From: Xenorhabdus doucetiae
GTDB lineage: Bacteria; Pseudomonadota; Gammaproteobacteria; Enterobacterales; Enterobacteriaceae
DNA: 64,000 nucleotides
Assembly (NCBI RefSeq): GCF_000968195.1
Contig: NZ_FO704550.1
Location: 496,001-560,000 of the forward strand
Direction of reading: 5' to 3'
Part shown: one piece after another, positions 49,873 through 59,564 of the stretch
Layout of the letters: the number at the start of each line of letters is the position of its first letter
Numbering within the stretch: position 1 is the stretch's first letter
Notes under the pieces: generated by a model
Told to the model about the DNA's origin: nothing
The model's input: the letters and a program-made list of their open reading frames with translations, nothing else
Database searches by the model: none
Made by a program: the position numbers and the translations under genes

Positions 49873-52050
49873 ATGGCAGAGCGATCATTTGTCGAGGAAG
49901 TGAAAAAATTGCGTCTGGGTCAGGGCGATGTTTTCAGTGGTGAAGGTATCCTGGCCGTGACCAAAGCCCTGCTGGAAGCGGGGGTTGCCTATGTGGCGGG
50001 CTATCAGGGGGCACCGATCTCCCATCTGATGGACGTCTTGCTGGATGCGCAGGATGTGTTGTCTGAATATGGCATTCGCTTTGAAAACAGTGCCAGTGAA
50101 GCCACTGCGGCGGCGATGCTGGCCGCTTCCGTCAATTATCCATTGCGTGGTGCCATCACGTTTAAATCGACGGCGGGAACCAATGTGGCCGCAGATGCGT
50201 TGGCCAATCTGGCATCAGGCGGCGTCGTGGGCGGTGCGCTGATTATTGTCGGTGAAGATTATGGTGAGGGATCGTCCATCATGCAGGAGCGCAGCCATGC
50301 TTTTGCGATGAAATCGCAGATCTGGTTGCTCGATCCACGTCCCAATCTGCCCTCGATTGTGCAGGCGGTAAAGTGGGGATTTGAGCTGTCGGAAGCCAGC
50401 AATACGCCGGTGATGTTGCAGATGCGCATTCGTGCCTGCCATGTGCATGGCCGGTTTGTGTGTGAAGAGAATCGCGCGTCCGCGTTCACAATCAAGGATG
50501 CACTGGAAAATCCGGCGCGCGACCTCAGCCGCATCGTGCTGCCGCCCGCCAGTTTTCTGCATGAGAAAGAAAAAGTCCAAGACCGCTGGCCGGCTGCCGT
50601 GCGTTTTATCCAACAGCACGCACTGAATGAGTTTTTTGCTGAACAAGCGGATGATATTGGCCTTGCCCTGCAAGGTGGCTGCTATAACACCGTGATCCGC
50701 GCCTTGAATTTGCTCGGACTGGCGGATGTTTTTGGCAACAGCCAAATCCCGCTGTATGTCATGAATGTCGCCTACCCACTGATTGACGAAGAGTTTGACC
50801 GTTTTTGTCAGGGTAAACGGGCAATTTTAGTGCTGGAAGAGGGGCAGCCCAATTTTGTCGAGCAGAATATTGCCAATATCCTGCGCCAGCGTGAGATCGC
50901 AACGCGGTTACATGGCAAGGATTTACTGCCCATGGCGGGAGAATACAATACGGCCACCGTGTTATCAGGACTGCGGGCGTTTCTTGAACGTTACGGCAAA
51001 ATGGCCGCGGAAAGTGCGGTGTCTGCCGGTCAGGTGCGTATTCCGGCCGTGACTTTACCGATTGAGGAAAATCATGCACTGGAAGAGGCGGTTCACGCCC
51101 GCCCGCCCGGTTTTTGCACTGGTTGTCCCGAACGACCGATTTTTACCGCGCTAAAGCTGGTTGAACGGGAATTGGGGCAACATCATGTCAGTGCTGATAT
51201 CGGTTGTCACTTATTTGCCATTCTGCCCCCGTTTAATTTGGGCAATACCACCATGGGTTATGGATTGGGCGCGGCCAGTGCGGCGGCACTGAATACGCCG
51301 GTGGCGAACAAGCGGGCCATCTCGGTGATGGGAGACGGGGGATTCTGGCACAACGGGTTAACCAGTGGTATCGCCAACAGTGTTTTTAACCGCAGCGACA
51401 ATCTGACCATTATTGTCGATAACAGCTACACCTCCGCCACCGGCGGGCAGGATATTCCCTCCTCAGTGGCAGTGAATGCCCATCGCAGTACCGGCCATGA
51501 CATCGAAAAAGCCGTCAAGGGCGTCGGGGTGAAATGGGTACGCACGATCAAGCGCACTTATGATCTTAAGGCCATGATCAAGACCCTGCGTGAAGCACTG
51601 ACGATAGATAAACACGCGACAGGTGAGGGGCCAAAAGTTTTGGTCGCGCAGAGTGAGTGTATGTTGAATAAGCAACGGCGCGAAAAAGCCAGGATCAAAG
51701 GGGCGATTGCGGCAGGGAAGCGGGTCATCCGTGAGCAATTCGGGGTCGATCCCGATACCTGCACGGGCGATCACTCCTGCATCCGCCTGTCCGGCTGCCC
51801 TTCGTTGTCGATTAAGCCGAATCCTGATCCCTTGCGCACCGATCCGGTGGCGACGGTATTGAATAGCTGTGTCGGCTGTGGGTTGTGCGGGGAAGTCTCT
51901 CACGCAGCGGTGTTGTGCCCCTCTTTCTTCAAGGCGCGGATCATTATGAACCCCACCCGTTGGGAACGATGGCTGCACCAGACCCGCCAAAGGCTTATCG
52001 GTTATTTGCAACGTCGCGATGTTGAGCGTCGCCAGCAATATGATTTTTAA
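49873..52050 (+). CDS. iorA: Indolepyruvate-oxidoreductase-like alpha subunit (2-oxoacid:ferredoxin oxidoreductase)
   Basis: 725 residues. An N-terminal PFOR-type domain (AGYQGAPISHLMDVLL, EATAAAMLAASVNYPLRGAITFKSTAGTN), a TPP-binding domain with GDGGFWHNGLTSG and IVDNSYTSATGG, and C-terminal cysteine motifs (CTGDHSCIRLSGC and CVGCGLCGE) for iron-sulfur clusters. These enzymes oxidatively decarboxylate aryl 2-oxo acids to acyl-CoA. The context suggests isatinate (2-aminophenylglyoxylate) as substrate, giving anthraniloyl-CoA. First gene of cluster B, with a GAGG ribosome binding site. It is longer than archaeal IorA, as in aerobic aromatic clusters. Confidence 0.87.
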   Translation: MAERSFVEEVKKLRLGQGDVFSGEGILAVTKALLEAGVAYVAGYQGAPISHLMDVLLDAQDVLSEYGIRFENSASEATAAAMLAASVNYPLRGAITFKSTAGTNVAADALANLASGGVVGGALIIVGEDYGEGSSIMQERSHAFAMKSQIWLLDPRPNLPSIVQAVKWGFELSEASNTPVMLQMRIRACHVHGRFVCEENRASAFTIKDALENPARDLSRIVLPPASFLHEKEKVQDRWPAAVRFIQQHALNEFFAEQADDIGLALQGGCYNTVIRALNLLGLADVFGNSQIPLYVMNVAYPLIDEEFDRFCQGKRAILVLEEGQPNFVEQNIANILRQREIATRLHGKDLLPMAGEYNTATVLSGLRAFLERYGKMAAESAVSAGQVRIPAVTLPIEENHALEEAVHARPPGFCTGCPERPIFTALKLVERELGQHHVSADIGCHLFAILPPFNLGNTTMGYGLGAASAAALNTPVANKRAISVMGDGGFWHNGLTSGIANSVFNRSDNLTIIVDNSYTSATGGQDIPSSVAVNAHRSTGHDIEKAVKGVGVKWVRTIKRTYDLKAMIKTLREALTIDKHATGEGPKVLVAQSECMLNKQRREKARIKGAIAAGKRVIREQFGVDPDTCTGDHSCIRLSGCPSLSIKPNPDPLRTDPVATVLNSCVGCGLCGEVSHAAVLCPSFFKARIIMNPTRWERWLHQTRQRLIGYLQRRDVERRQQYDF

Positions 52051-52065
52051 GCAGGAGTGATACCT

Positions 52066-53622
52066 ATGCCATCCATCAATTCGCTGTTTACAAACCCGCC
52101 CGCTCAACCGATCAAAATTGCTATTCTGGCGATGGGAGGCGAAGGGGGCGGTGTACTGGCTGATTGGCTCGTGACCTTGGGAGAAGAAAATGGCTATTTT
52201 GCCCAAACGACTTCTGTGCCCGGCGTCGCCCAACGAACCGGGGCAACCATTTATTATGTTGAGTTGTTCCCTGTTGCTGCTGAGTCTGGGGGATCAGCCC
52301 CCGTGCTGGCACTGATGCCAACGGCCGGTGATGTGGATATTGTGTTGGCCTCGGAATTGATGGAAGCCGGGCGCGCTGTCCAGCGCGGTTTTGTCACGCC
52401 GGATCGCACGACGCTGATCGCCTCAAGCCATCGGGTATTTTCGATGGGGGAGCGTTCGGCCATGGGCGACGGGCGGGTGGATAGCGGGGTGTTGATCCGG
52501 CAATCCCGGAAAGCGGCTTTGCATTTTATCCATTTTGATATGGCGCGGGTGGCAGAAAAGAGCGGCAGTGTGATCAGTGCTGTCTTGTTTGGTGCACTCT
52601 GTGGTACGGCGACTTTGCCGTTCAGCCGTCAGCAGTTTGAGGCGGCAATCATCAAGAAGAAAGTGGGGATAAAACCCAGCCTGCAAGCCTTTAGTTTGGG
52701 ATTGAGCCGGGCGCAATCGGAAGCGAAATCAGGCAGCGCCAGAGAAACGGCGGCAGGCTCCCCGATCCCGGAAAAAAAACAACGTTCTCACCCCCGTCTT
52801 TCCCATAACAACGAAATCAATGCCCTGCTGCTGTATATCCGGCAAAAGATCCCGTCCTGTATCCATGACATTGTGATTGAAGGGATCAGGCGCCTGATTG
52901 ATTATCAAGATCCGGCTTATGCCCGTTTGTATCTCGACCGCTTGCAAAAACTGACCCAGCAAGCCGTCAAGCAGGACGAACAATTATTGGGTGAAACCGC
53001 CCGCCATTTGGCGCTGTGGATGGCTTATGAAGACACCATTCGGGTGGCCGATCTCAAAACGCGGGTCGGCCGGTTCGAACGGGTTAAGCAAGAAATGCGG
53101 GTGCGTGATGGTCAACTTGTTGAGATAAAAGACTTTCTTCATCCCCGCATGGAAGAGATCTGTGACATCTTGCCGGCACGTTTTGGCCGCTGGTTGTCCC
53201 GTCCTCATTTTATCCATCGGATCTTGGCAAAATTACTCAGCCGCGGGCGTGTGATGACCACCAGCGCCATTCCGGGATACCTGCTGCTTTATATGCTGGC
53301 ACATTGGCGCCGAATGCGCCGTCATACGCTGCGTTTTCAGCATGAAACAGTGCGCATTGAAGGATGGCTGTGGCGCATTGGTGTCGCCGCAAAGCGGGAT
53401 CGCGATCTGGCTTTGGAAATCGCCCAATGCCAGCGCTTAATCAAGGGTTATGGCGAGACTCACGCACGTGGGTTAAGACATTTTCAAACCCTGATGGCGA
53501 TTGTTGATCACCATCTGCATGATTTATCTCCCGACCATTTGCGCCAACTGCGTGAAGCGGCATTGGCGGATGAGCAGGGTGAGCAATTACGCGCGTGCCA
53601 ACGGCGCCTCTCTTTATATTAA
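52066..53622 (+). CDS. iorB: Indolepyruvate-oxidoreductase-like beta subunit with C-terminal extension
   Basis: 518 residues from ATG 52066 (GCAGGAG upstream). The N-terminal third (IAILAMGGEGGGVLADWLV, SVPGVAQRTGATIYYVE) is the gamma/IorB domain that works with the alpha subunit. A long, helical C-terminal region (about 230-518) is of the DUF6537 kind found fused to IorB in proteobacterial aromatic clusters. Together with the previous gene it forms the 2-oxoacid oxidoreductase. No ferredoxin gene is next to it. Confidence 0.85.
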   Translation: MPSINSLFTNPPAQPIKIAILAMGGEGGGVLADWLVTLGEENGYFAQTTSVPGVAQRTGATIYYVELFPVAAESGGSAPVLALMPTAGDVDIVLASELMEAGRAVQRGFVTPDRTTLIASSHRVFSMGERSAMGDGRVDSGVLIRQSRKAALHFIHFDMARVAEKSGSVISAVLFGALCGTATLPFSRQQFEAAIIKKKVGIKPSLQAFSLGLSRAQSEAKSGSARETAAGSPIPEKKQRSHPRLSHNNEINALLLYIRQKIPSCIHDIVIEGIRRLIDYQDPAYARLYLDRLQKLTQQAVKQDEQLLGETARHLALWMAYEDTIRVADLKTRVGRFERVKQEMRVRDGQLVEIKDFLHPRMEEICDILPARFGRWLSRPHFIHRILAKLLSRGRVMTTSAIPGYLLLYMLAHWRRMRRHTLRFQHETVRIEGWLWRIGVAAKRDRDLALEIAQCQRLIKGYGETHARGLRHFQTLMAIVDHHLHDLSPDHLRQLREAALADEQGEQLRACQRRLSLY

Positions 53623-53638
53623 TCCTAAGGAGTCTGCA

Positions 53639-54058
53639 ATGAGTCTGCTTAGATTTATCCAGCCCCATAAAATTCGCTTTTCTGAGTGTGATCCGGCGGG
53701 GATCGTCTTTTATCCCCAATATTTCGTGATGTTCAATAACTTGCTGGAAGATTGGTTCGATGAGCTAACGCCAATCGGGTATGCCAATTACATCGCCAAA
53801 CATCGCTTTGGGTTGCCAACGGTGCATCTGGAGGCGGAGTTTAAGGCCATCAGCCGAATGGGCGATCAGGTTTGGCTGGACTTAGAGGTTGAGAAAATTG
53901 GCAAAAAATCCCTGACGTTGATCCAACGCTGCGTCAGCAAAGCAGGTGAGCTGAGGATGAGCGCCACTCAGACTTATGTCACGACTTCACTGGATACTCA
54001 TCAAGCTATCCCCATTCCCGATGAGTTTTACTATGCGCTAACGGAGCAGATGCCTTAA
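53639..54058 (+). CDS. Hot-dog acyl-CoA thioesterase (4-hydroxybenzoyl-CoA thioesterase-like)
   Basis: 139 residues from ATG 53639 (AAGGAG upstream). The family pattern IRFSECDPAGIVFYPQYFVMFN (about residues 12-33) contains the catalytic Asp. It hydrolyses aryl-CoA esters. Between the oxidoreductase pair and the aryl-CoA hydroxylase, the likely substrate is the hydroxylated product, gentisyl-CoA or 5-hydroxyanthraniloyl-CoA. Confidence 0.85.
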   Translation: MSLLRFIQPHKIRFSECDPAGIVFYPQYFVMFNNLLEDWFDELTPIGYANYIAKHRFGLPTVHLEAEFKAISRMGDQVWLDLEVEKIGKKSLTLIQRCVSKAGELRMSATQTYVTTSLDTHQAIPIPDEFYYALTEQMP

Positions 54059-54142
54059 TTAAACAGGCAGCTTCGTTGAACGATCTTGAGTTGAATGAAC
54101 GCATATCGCATGGGACAAATATCCTGCGGCAGGAGAAGAAAG

Positions 54143-56539
54143 ATGAATTTAAGAGGTAAAAATATCGTATGTATTGGCGGTGGACCGGCAGGATTATACT
54201 TCGGTCTGCTGATGAAGTTGCAAAACCCTAATAACCGCGTCGTGGTCATCGAGCGCAATCGTCCGTATGACACGTTTGGTTGGGGCGTGGTGTTTTCGGA
54301 TGCCACGTTGGAAAACCTGCATCAGGCGGATCCGGTTTCGGCTGAAACGATTGGCAAGGCGTTTAGTCGTTGGGATGATATTGATATCCATTTCAAGGGA
54401 ACGGTCAATCGCAGTGGCGGCCATGGTTTTATTGGCATTGGCCGTAAAAAGCTGCTGAATATCCTGCAAGATCGCTGCCTTGAGGTTGGGGTTGAGCTGG
54501 TGTTTGAAACTCAGGTTGAGGATGAACAGGCGATTGCCCGTCAATATCATGCCGATTTGCTGATTGCTTCCGATGGCATCAATAGCCAGATCCGCACCCG
54601 TTATGCCGAATTTTTTCAGCCGGATATCGAACAGCGGCATTGCCGTTTTGTCTGGCTGGGGACGCGCAAGATCTTTGATGCGTTTACCTTTCTGTTTGTT
54701 GAAACAGAGCATGGCTGGTTTCAGGTTCACGCCTATCAGTTTCAGGCAGGGCTATCGACCTTTATTGTCGAAACGACGGAAGAGACCTGGCTGGCGGCGG
54801 GGATCGACAAAATGTCCCAGGAAGAGGGGATTGCCTATTGTGAAAAAATCTTCGCGCCGTGGCTGGATGGGCATCCATTAATCTCCAATGCCACCCATCT
54901 GCGTGGTGCCGCCATTTGGATACGTTTTCCCCGCATCATTTGTGGCAATTGGGTGCACTGGATCACGCCAGAGGGCGATAACGGCAAGCCTGTCCCGATT
55001 GTGTTAATGGGCGATGCCGCCCATACCGCCCATTTCTCCATTGGCTCCGGCACAAAACTGGCATTGGAAGATGCGATTGAATTGACCAACCGCCTGCAAG
55101 CCCATCAGGGGAATTGGCCGGCAGGTTTGGCCGATTATCAGCAATCGCGCAGCGTGGAAGTGCTGAAAATCCAGAATGCCGCCCGCAATTCAACGGAGTG
55201 GTTCGAAAATGTCGTGCGCTATGACGCTCTTCCGCCCGAACAATTTGCTTATTCACTGTTAACACGTTCACAGCGCATTTCCCATGAAAATCTGCGCTTG
55301 AGGGACAGGGCATGGCTGGAGAATTATGAACGCTGGTTTGCCCGAACATCGACCCCATTCTCACCGCTGATCCCACCTTTGCTGACACCGTATCGGGTAC
55401 GGGGCGTGCTGTTGAAAAACCGGGTCGTGGTCTCACCCACGCTGCTGTATAGCGCCGTGGAGGGAACGCCGGGCCCGTTCCATCTGGTTCATCTTGGCAG
55501 CCGGGCATTGGGCGGCGCGGGATTGCTGATCGCCGAAATGACAGCCATTTCTCCGCAGGCACGTGTCACCCCGGCTTGTACCGGATTGTGGAACGAGCAG
55601 CATGTGCAGGCGTGGAAGACGATCACCGATTTTGTCCACCAGCATTCTGGCGCTCAGGTTGGCATTCAATTGGGACATGCCGGGCGGCGGGGATCGACCC
55701 AACTGGGGTGGGAACGTTCGGATCACCCTTTGCCGGAGGGCAATTGGCCCTTGGTTTCCGCCTCGGCGTTGCCCTATTTACCCGGCGTTTCCCAAGTGCC
55801 GGCGGCGCTCACTCACGCGCAGATGAAAGACATTATTGCTCAGTTTGTCGCGGCCACGCATCGCGCCGTTGAAGCGGGTTTTGACTGGCTGGAGATCCAG
55901 GCCGCCCACGGTTATCTGCTGTCCAGTTTTCTCTCCCCGCTGACGAACCAGCGCGATGATGAATATGGCGGTTCGCTGGAAAACCGGCTTCGCTTCCCGC
56001 TGGCTGTCTTCAAAGCGGTGCGTCATGCCTGGCCGACCGATTTGCCGATATCCGTGCGGATTTCTGCCACGGATTGGGTGGAAGGGGGAACGACGGTCGA
56101 TGAAGCGGTCGAGATTGCCCGCCGTTTCTATGCCGCCGGTGTGGATATGGTGGATTGTTCCAGCGGAGAAGTGTCTGTGGAGCAGCAACCGGTTTACGGG
56201 CGCATGTACCAAACACCGATGGCGGATCGCATTCGCAATGAGGCCAATGTGCCGGTGATTGCCGTCGGTGCGATCACCGATGCGGATCAAATCAACAGCA
56301 TTATTGCTTCGGGTCGTGCCGATCTTTGCGCCTTATCCCGCCCGTTCTTAGCCGATGCGGCTTGGCTGCTGCGTGAATGCGCCAGATATGGCTGGACAGG
56401 TATCGACTGGCCACAACCGTATCTTTACGGCAAAGAACAATTAGAACGAACTTCCGCCTTATTGTTATCTGTTATCCGTACAGGAGATAGCTATGTCTCA
56501 ACAATCTATTCCTCAACAAGAAAATCCCCAATCGCATGA
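54143..56539 (+). CDS. Bifunctional aryl-CoA monooxygenase/old-yellow-enzyme-type reductase
   Basis: 798 residues from ATG 54143, with AGGAGAAG upstream. Residues 1-390: aromatic-ring hydroxylase with FAD motif CIGGGPAGLYFGLL and VLMGDAAHTAHFSIGSGTKLA. Residues about 410-780: old-yellow-enzyme domain (TPYRVRGVLLKNRVVVSP, IQLGHAGRRGS, AAHGYLLSSFLSP and NQRDDEYGGS). This fusion is that of salicylyl-CoA 5-hydroxylase and 2-aminobenzoyl-CoA monooxygenase/reductase. It should hydroxylate C5 of salicylyl-CoA or anthraniloyl-CoA. Its last 47 nt overlap the next gene. Confidence 0.88.
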   Translation: MNLRGKNIVCIGGGPAGLYFGLLMKLQNPNNRVVVIERNRPYDTFGWGVVFSDATLENLHQADPVSAETIGKAFSRWDDIDIHFKGTVNRSGGHGFIGIGRKKLLNILQDRCLEVGVELVFETQVEDEQAIARQYHADLLIASDGINSQIRTRYAEFFQPDIEQRHCRFVWLGTRKIFDAFTFLFVETEHGWFQVHAYQFQAGLSTFIVETTEETWLAAGIDKMSQEEGIAYCEKIFAPWLDGHPLISNATHLRGAAIWIRFPRIICGNWVHWITPEGDNGKPVPIVLMGDAAHTAHFSIGSGTKLALEDAIELTNRLQAHQGNWPAGLADYQQSRSVEVLKIQNAARNSTEWFENVVRYDALPPEQFAYSLLTRSQRISHENLRLRDRAWLENYERWFARTSTPFSPLIPPLLTPYRVRGVLLKNRVVVSPTLLYSAVEGTPGPFHLVHLGSRALGGAGLLIAEMTAISPQARVTPACTGLWNEQHVQAWKTITDFVHQHSGAQVGIQLGHAGRRGSTQLGWERSDHPLPEGNWPLVSASALPYLPGVSQVPAALTHAQMKDIIAQFVAATHRAVEAGFDWLEIQAAHGYLLSSFLSPLTNQRDDEYGGSLENRLRFPLAVFKAVRHAWPTDLPISVRISATDWVEGGTTVDEAVEIARRFYAAGVDMVDCSSGEVSVEQQPVYGRMYQTPMADRIRNEANVPVIAVGAITDADQINSIIASGRADLCALSRPFLADAAWLLRECARYGWTGIDWPQPYLYGKEQLERTSALLLSVIRTGDSYVSTIYSSTRKSPIA

Positions 56540-57647
56540 TCAATATCGGGAAGAGATGATCGGCCGTGCCAATGTTGCCGACAGCCCTGAACTGCTGGCG
56601 TATTACAAGGAATTAGGGAAGTACAAGGCCGGGGCACTCTGGACCATCGCCAATAAAATAGAACCTTGGCAGCCTAAATCCGCCTCGGTGCCGGTACTCT
56701 GGCGTTACCGTGATCTGCGTGAGCACGTGATAAAATCGGCCGATTTGGTCACGCCGGAACAGGCCGGACGCCGGGTGGTCTACCTGAACAATTCGGGAGA
56801 GCAGGGCATGTCTACTGCGGTCGGTTTGCTTTATTCCGGTCTCCAGACCATGCGGCCGGGCGAAGCCGCATCGGCACATGCCCACTCCTCTTCTGCCCTG
56901 CGTTTTATCATGGAAGGACGCGGCGCTTACACCATTGTCGATGGGCAGAAAATATCGCTGGCAGCGAATGATTTTGTCTTAACGCCCAATGGCACCTGGC
57001 ATGAACATGGCGTTGAATCTGATGGTTCACAATGTATCTGGCAGGATGGGCTGGATATTCCGCTGGTTAACGTATTGGAGGCGGGTTTTTATAAGGTGCA
57101 CCCTGAGTTGGGGCAGGCCGTGACTGAAACCGTGGATTCTTCCATTGCACTCTGGGGTGCCCCCGCCTTGCGTCCGCAAAATGTCGGCTGGGATCAACCT
57201 TATTCCCCGCTGTTCAGATATCAGTGGGAACCCACTTATGAAGCTTTGCAGCGTTACGCCCGTGTTTCAGACGGTTCGCCTTTTGATGACATTTTGATGC
57301 ACTACACCAATCCGATCACGGGCGGTCATGTGATGCCGACGCTCGGTGCCAGTATGCAGTTGTTGCGCCCCGGTTTTGTGGGCAAGGCGCACCGGCATAC
57401 CGGCAGTTTCATCTATCAGGTCGCGAAAGGACGCGGTTATTCCATGATTGATGGTCAACGGTTTGACTGGCAGGAGCGGGATATTTTCTGCGTCCCTTCA
57501 TGGGCATTTCATGAACATGTGAATACGTCACAAACAGATGATGCCTGCTTGTTCTGTTTCAACGATCTGCCCGTCATGCAGGCATTGCAATTGTATTACG
57601 AAGAAGCCCTGACTGATAACGATGGGCACCAACCAGTGAGAGGATAA
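56493..57647 (+). CDS. Gentisate 1,2-dioxygenase-like bicupin dioxygenase
   Basis: 384 residues with two cupin domains. N-terminal iron-ligand region HAHSSSALRFIMEGRGAYTIVDG (about residues 128-150) and C-terminal HRHTGSFIYQVAKGRGYSMIDG (about 298-319). It belongs to the gentisate/1-hydroxy-2-naphthoate/5-hydroxyanthranilate ring-cleaving dioxygenases (Fe2+). It would open gentisate to maleylpyruvate, or 5-hydroxyanthranilate to the amide analogue. Ribosome binding site AGGAGATAG, starting within the preceding gene. Confidence 0.88.
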   Translation: MSQQSIPQQENPQSHDQYREEMIGRANVADSPELLAYYKELGKYKAGALWTIANKIEPWQPKSASVPVLWRYRDLREHVIKSADLVTPEQAGRRVVYLNNSGEQGMSTAVGLLYSGLQTMRPGEAASAHAHSSSALRFIMEGRGAYTIVDGQKISLAANDFVLTPNGTWHEHGVESDGSQCIWQDGLDIPLVNVLEAGFYKVHPELGQAVTETVDSSIALWGAPALRPQNVGWDQPYSPLFRYQWEPTYEALQRYARVSDGSPFDDILMHYTNPITGGHVMPTLGASMQLLRPGFVGKAHRHTGSFIYQVAKGRGYSMIDGQRFDWQERDIFCVPSWAFHEHVNTSQTDDACLFCFNDLPVMQALQLYYEEALTDNDGHQPVRG

Positions 57648-57650
57648 GAG

Positions 57651-58562
57651 ATGCGTTTAATCACTTACCGTCCAGAAGTGACGGCTGCCGCGCGGTTAGG
57701 GGCGATTGTCGATAATCACGTCGTCGACTTGGCAAAGCTGGCGGCTTATGCAGGCAGTCAATTGCCGGATAACATGCTGGCGTTTATTGATCTGGGTCCC
57801 TTGGCGGTGGGCAGCACAACGGCGCTGTTAGCCTCGTTCAACGGATTGTGGCCTGCGGGGGTTTCACAACCCTTGCAGAATGTGAAAATTCTCGCGCCCA
57901 TTCCCCGCCCGCGGAAAAATATCTTCGGTATTGGCCTGAATTATGTCGAACATGTGGCGGAGTCCAGCCGCGCTCTGGATACGGCAAAAGATCTGCCAAA
58001 AGAGCCGGTGATTTTCTCTAAACCACCCACCACCGTGATTGGCCCCGGTGACGCAATTGAACATAACCGTGAGATCACCCAGCAACTGGATTGGGAAGTG
58101 GAGCTGGCGGTGATCATCGGCACCCGCGCCAAAGGCGTAGCGGCAGCGGAAGCACTGAAATATGTTTTTGGTTATAGCCTGATGATCGACATGAGCGCCC
58201 GTGATTGCCGCCGTGCCGGGCAGTGGATCTACTCCAAGGGGCAGGATACTTACGCGCCTTTTGGCCCCTGCATTGTTACCGCGGATGAAATTCCCAACCC
58301 GCAGGATCTGGCGCTGAGCCTGAAAGTCAACGGGGTGACCAAACAGCAGTCCAATACACGCCATATGTTGTTCAAAGTCGATACTTTGATTGCCGATATC
58401 AGCAAAGGCATCGCGCTGGAGCCGGGGGATATCATTGCCACGGGAACACCGGAAGGTGTCGGCGCGGGGCGTGATCCGCAAGAGTGGCTCTGGCCGGGGG
58501 ATGTGGTTGAAGCGTACCTTGAAAAGATTGGCGAGTTACGTCACTGCGTGATTGCGGTGTAA
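57651..58562 (+). CDS. Fumarylacetoacetate-hydrolase family hydrolase
   Basis: 303 residues of the FAH fold. FGIGLNYVEHVAESS, SKPPTTVIGPGDAI, DWEVELAVIIG (metal-binding acidic residues, about residues 146-156) and IIATGTPEGVG with D-x-V near the end. Family members cleave acylpyruvates. In this order it would split maleylpyruvate (or its amide) into pyruvate plus maleate (or maleamate) without a prior glutathione-dependent isomerisation. Three bp after the dioxygenase gene. Confidence 0.87.
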   Translation: MRLITYRPEVTAAARLGAIVDNHVVDLAKLAAYAGSQLPDNMLAFIDLGPLAVGSTTALLASFNGLWPAGVSQPLQNVKILAPIPRPRKNIFGIGLNYVEHVAESSRALDTAKDLPKEPVIFSKPPTTVIGPGDAIEHNREITQQLDWEVELAVIIGTRAKGVAAAEALKYVFGYSLMIDMSARDCRRAGQWIYSKGQDTYAPFGPCIVTADEIPNPQDLALSLKVNGVTKQQSNTRHMLFKVDTLIADISKGIALEPGDIIATGTPEGVGAGRDPQEWLWPGDVVEAYLEKIGELRHCVIAV

Positions 58563-58580
58563 ATAAAACAGGAGCCTGAG

Positions 58581-59564
58581 ATGCTGAAACTTCCCAAGTT
58601 CAAAGCGGCTGCGGTACAGGCTGCGCCCGTCTTTTTGGATACCGAGGCGACGGTTGATCTGGTTTGCCGGCTGATCCAAGAAGCGGCAGACAACGGAGCC
58701 AGTTTGGTGGCCTTTCCGGAAGTGTTTGTTTCCGGCTATCCCTATTGGAACTGGGTAATGACACCGATACAAGGCAGCCCGTGGTTTGAAAAACTGTGCA
58801 AATCGGCCATTGAAGTTCCGGGGCCGGAGATCAACAAAATTGCACGCGCGGCGGCGCGCCACCACATCAACGTGGTGATTGGCGTCAATGAACGCAGCCC
58901 CACTGGTGTGGCAACGCTCTATAACACCTTGGTGACCCTGTCGGATAAAGGGCAGATTCTGGGGCGTCACCGCAAGCTGGTGCCGACATGGGCAGAGAAA
59001 CTGACATGGGCCAACGGGGATGCGTCTTCGTTAAAAGTTCATGATACCCGCATCGGTCCACTGGGCGTGCTGGCCTGCGGCGAAAATACCAATACGTTGG
59101 CGCGTTTTTCTTTGTTGTCCCAAGGCGAATTGGTACATGTTGCCAGCTATATATCCCTGCCGGTGGCCCCGCCGGATTATGATATGGTGGAGGCGATCCG
59201 TTTACGGGCGGCCGCCCACTGTTTTGAAGGCAAAGTGTTTACGATTGTTTCCTGTTCCACCATTTCGCCGGAAATCGTGAAAGCCATGTCAGCCAGCCAT
59301 CCTGAAGCGGAACAACTGCTGGCGCGTTCCAACAGCGCCTTCAGCGGCATCATTGGGCCGGATGGCCGGGTGATTGGCCATCCCCTGATTGACAGAGAGG
59401 GGATCGTTTATGCGGATATCGACTTGAACCGCTGTATTCAGCCGCGCCAGATGCACGATATCACCGGACATTACAACCGATTTGATATTTTCGATCTCAG
59501 CGTGGATCGCCGTCCGCAGAGTGCGGTTCGGTTTACCGATCCCGTACAGGGGGATCAGCCATGA
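58581..59564 (+). CDS. Carbon-nitrogen hydrolase (nitrilase superfamily)
   Basis: 327 residues. The Glu-Lys-Cys triad is visible: Glu in AFPEVFVSGYPYWNW (about residue 48), Lys in GRHRKLVPTWAEKLTW (about 134) and Cys in GVLACGENTNTLARF (about 168). The full nitrilase-like C-terminus is present. By sequence it resembles nitrilases; amidases of this superfamily share the triad. Context allows two readings: nitrilase for an aromatic nitrile, or the amidase for the maleamate that an amine-retaining ring-cleavage route would give. It overlaps the maleate isomerase gene by 4 bp. Confidence 0.8.
   Translation: MLKLPKFKAAAVQAAPVFLDTEATVDLVCRLIQEAADNGASLVAFPEVFVSGYPYWNWVMTPIQGSPWFEKLCKSAIEVPGPEINKIARAAARHHINVVIGVNERSPTGVATLYNTLVTLSDKGQILGRHRKLVPTWAEKLTWANGDASSLKVHDTRIGPLGVLACGENTNTLARFSLLSQGELVHVASYISLPVAPPDYDMVEAIRLRAAAHCFEGKVFTIVSCSTISPEIVKAMSASHPEAEQLLARSNSAFSGIIGPDGRVIGHPLIDREGIVYADIDLNRCIQPRQMHDITGHYNRFDIFDLSVDRRPQSAVRFTDPVQGDQP

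Noticed and set aside
58581..59564. Firm assignment of the C-N hydrolase as an arylacetonitrilase
   Set aside because: The triad and ACGENTN motif fit nitrilases, but no nitrile-forming gene is near and an amidase role suits the operon equally. Left open.
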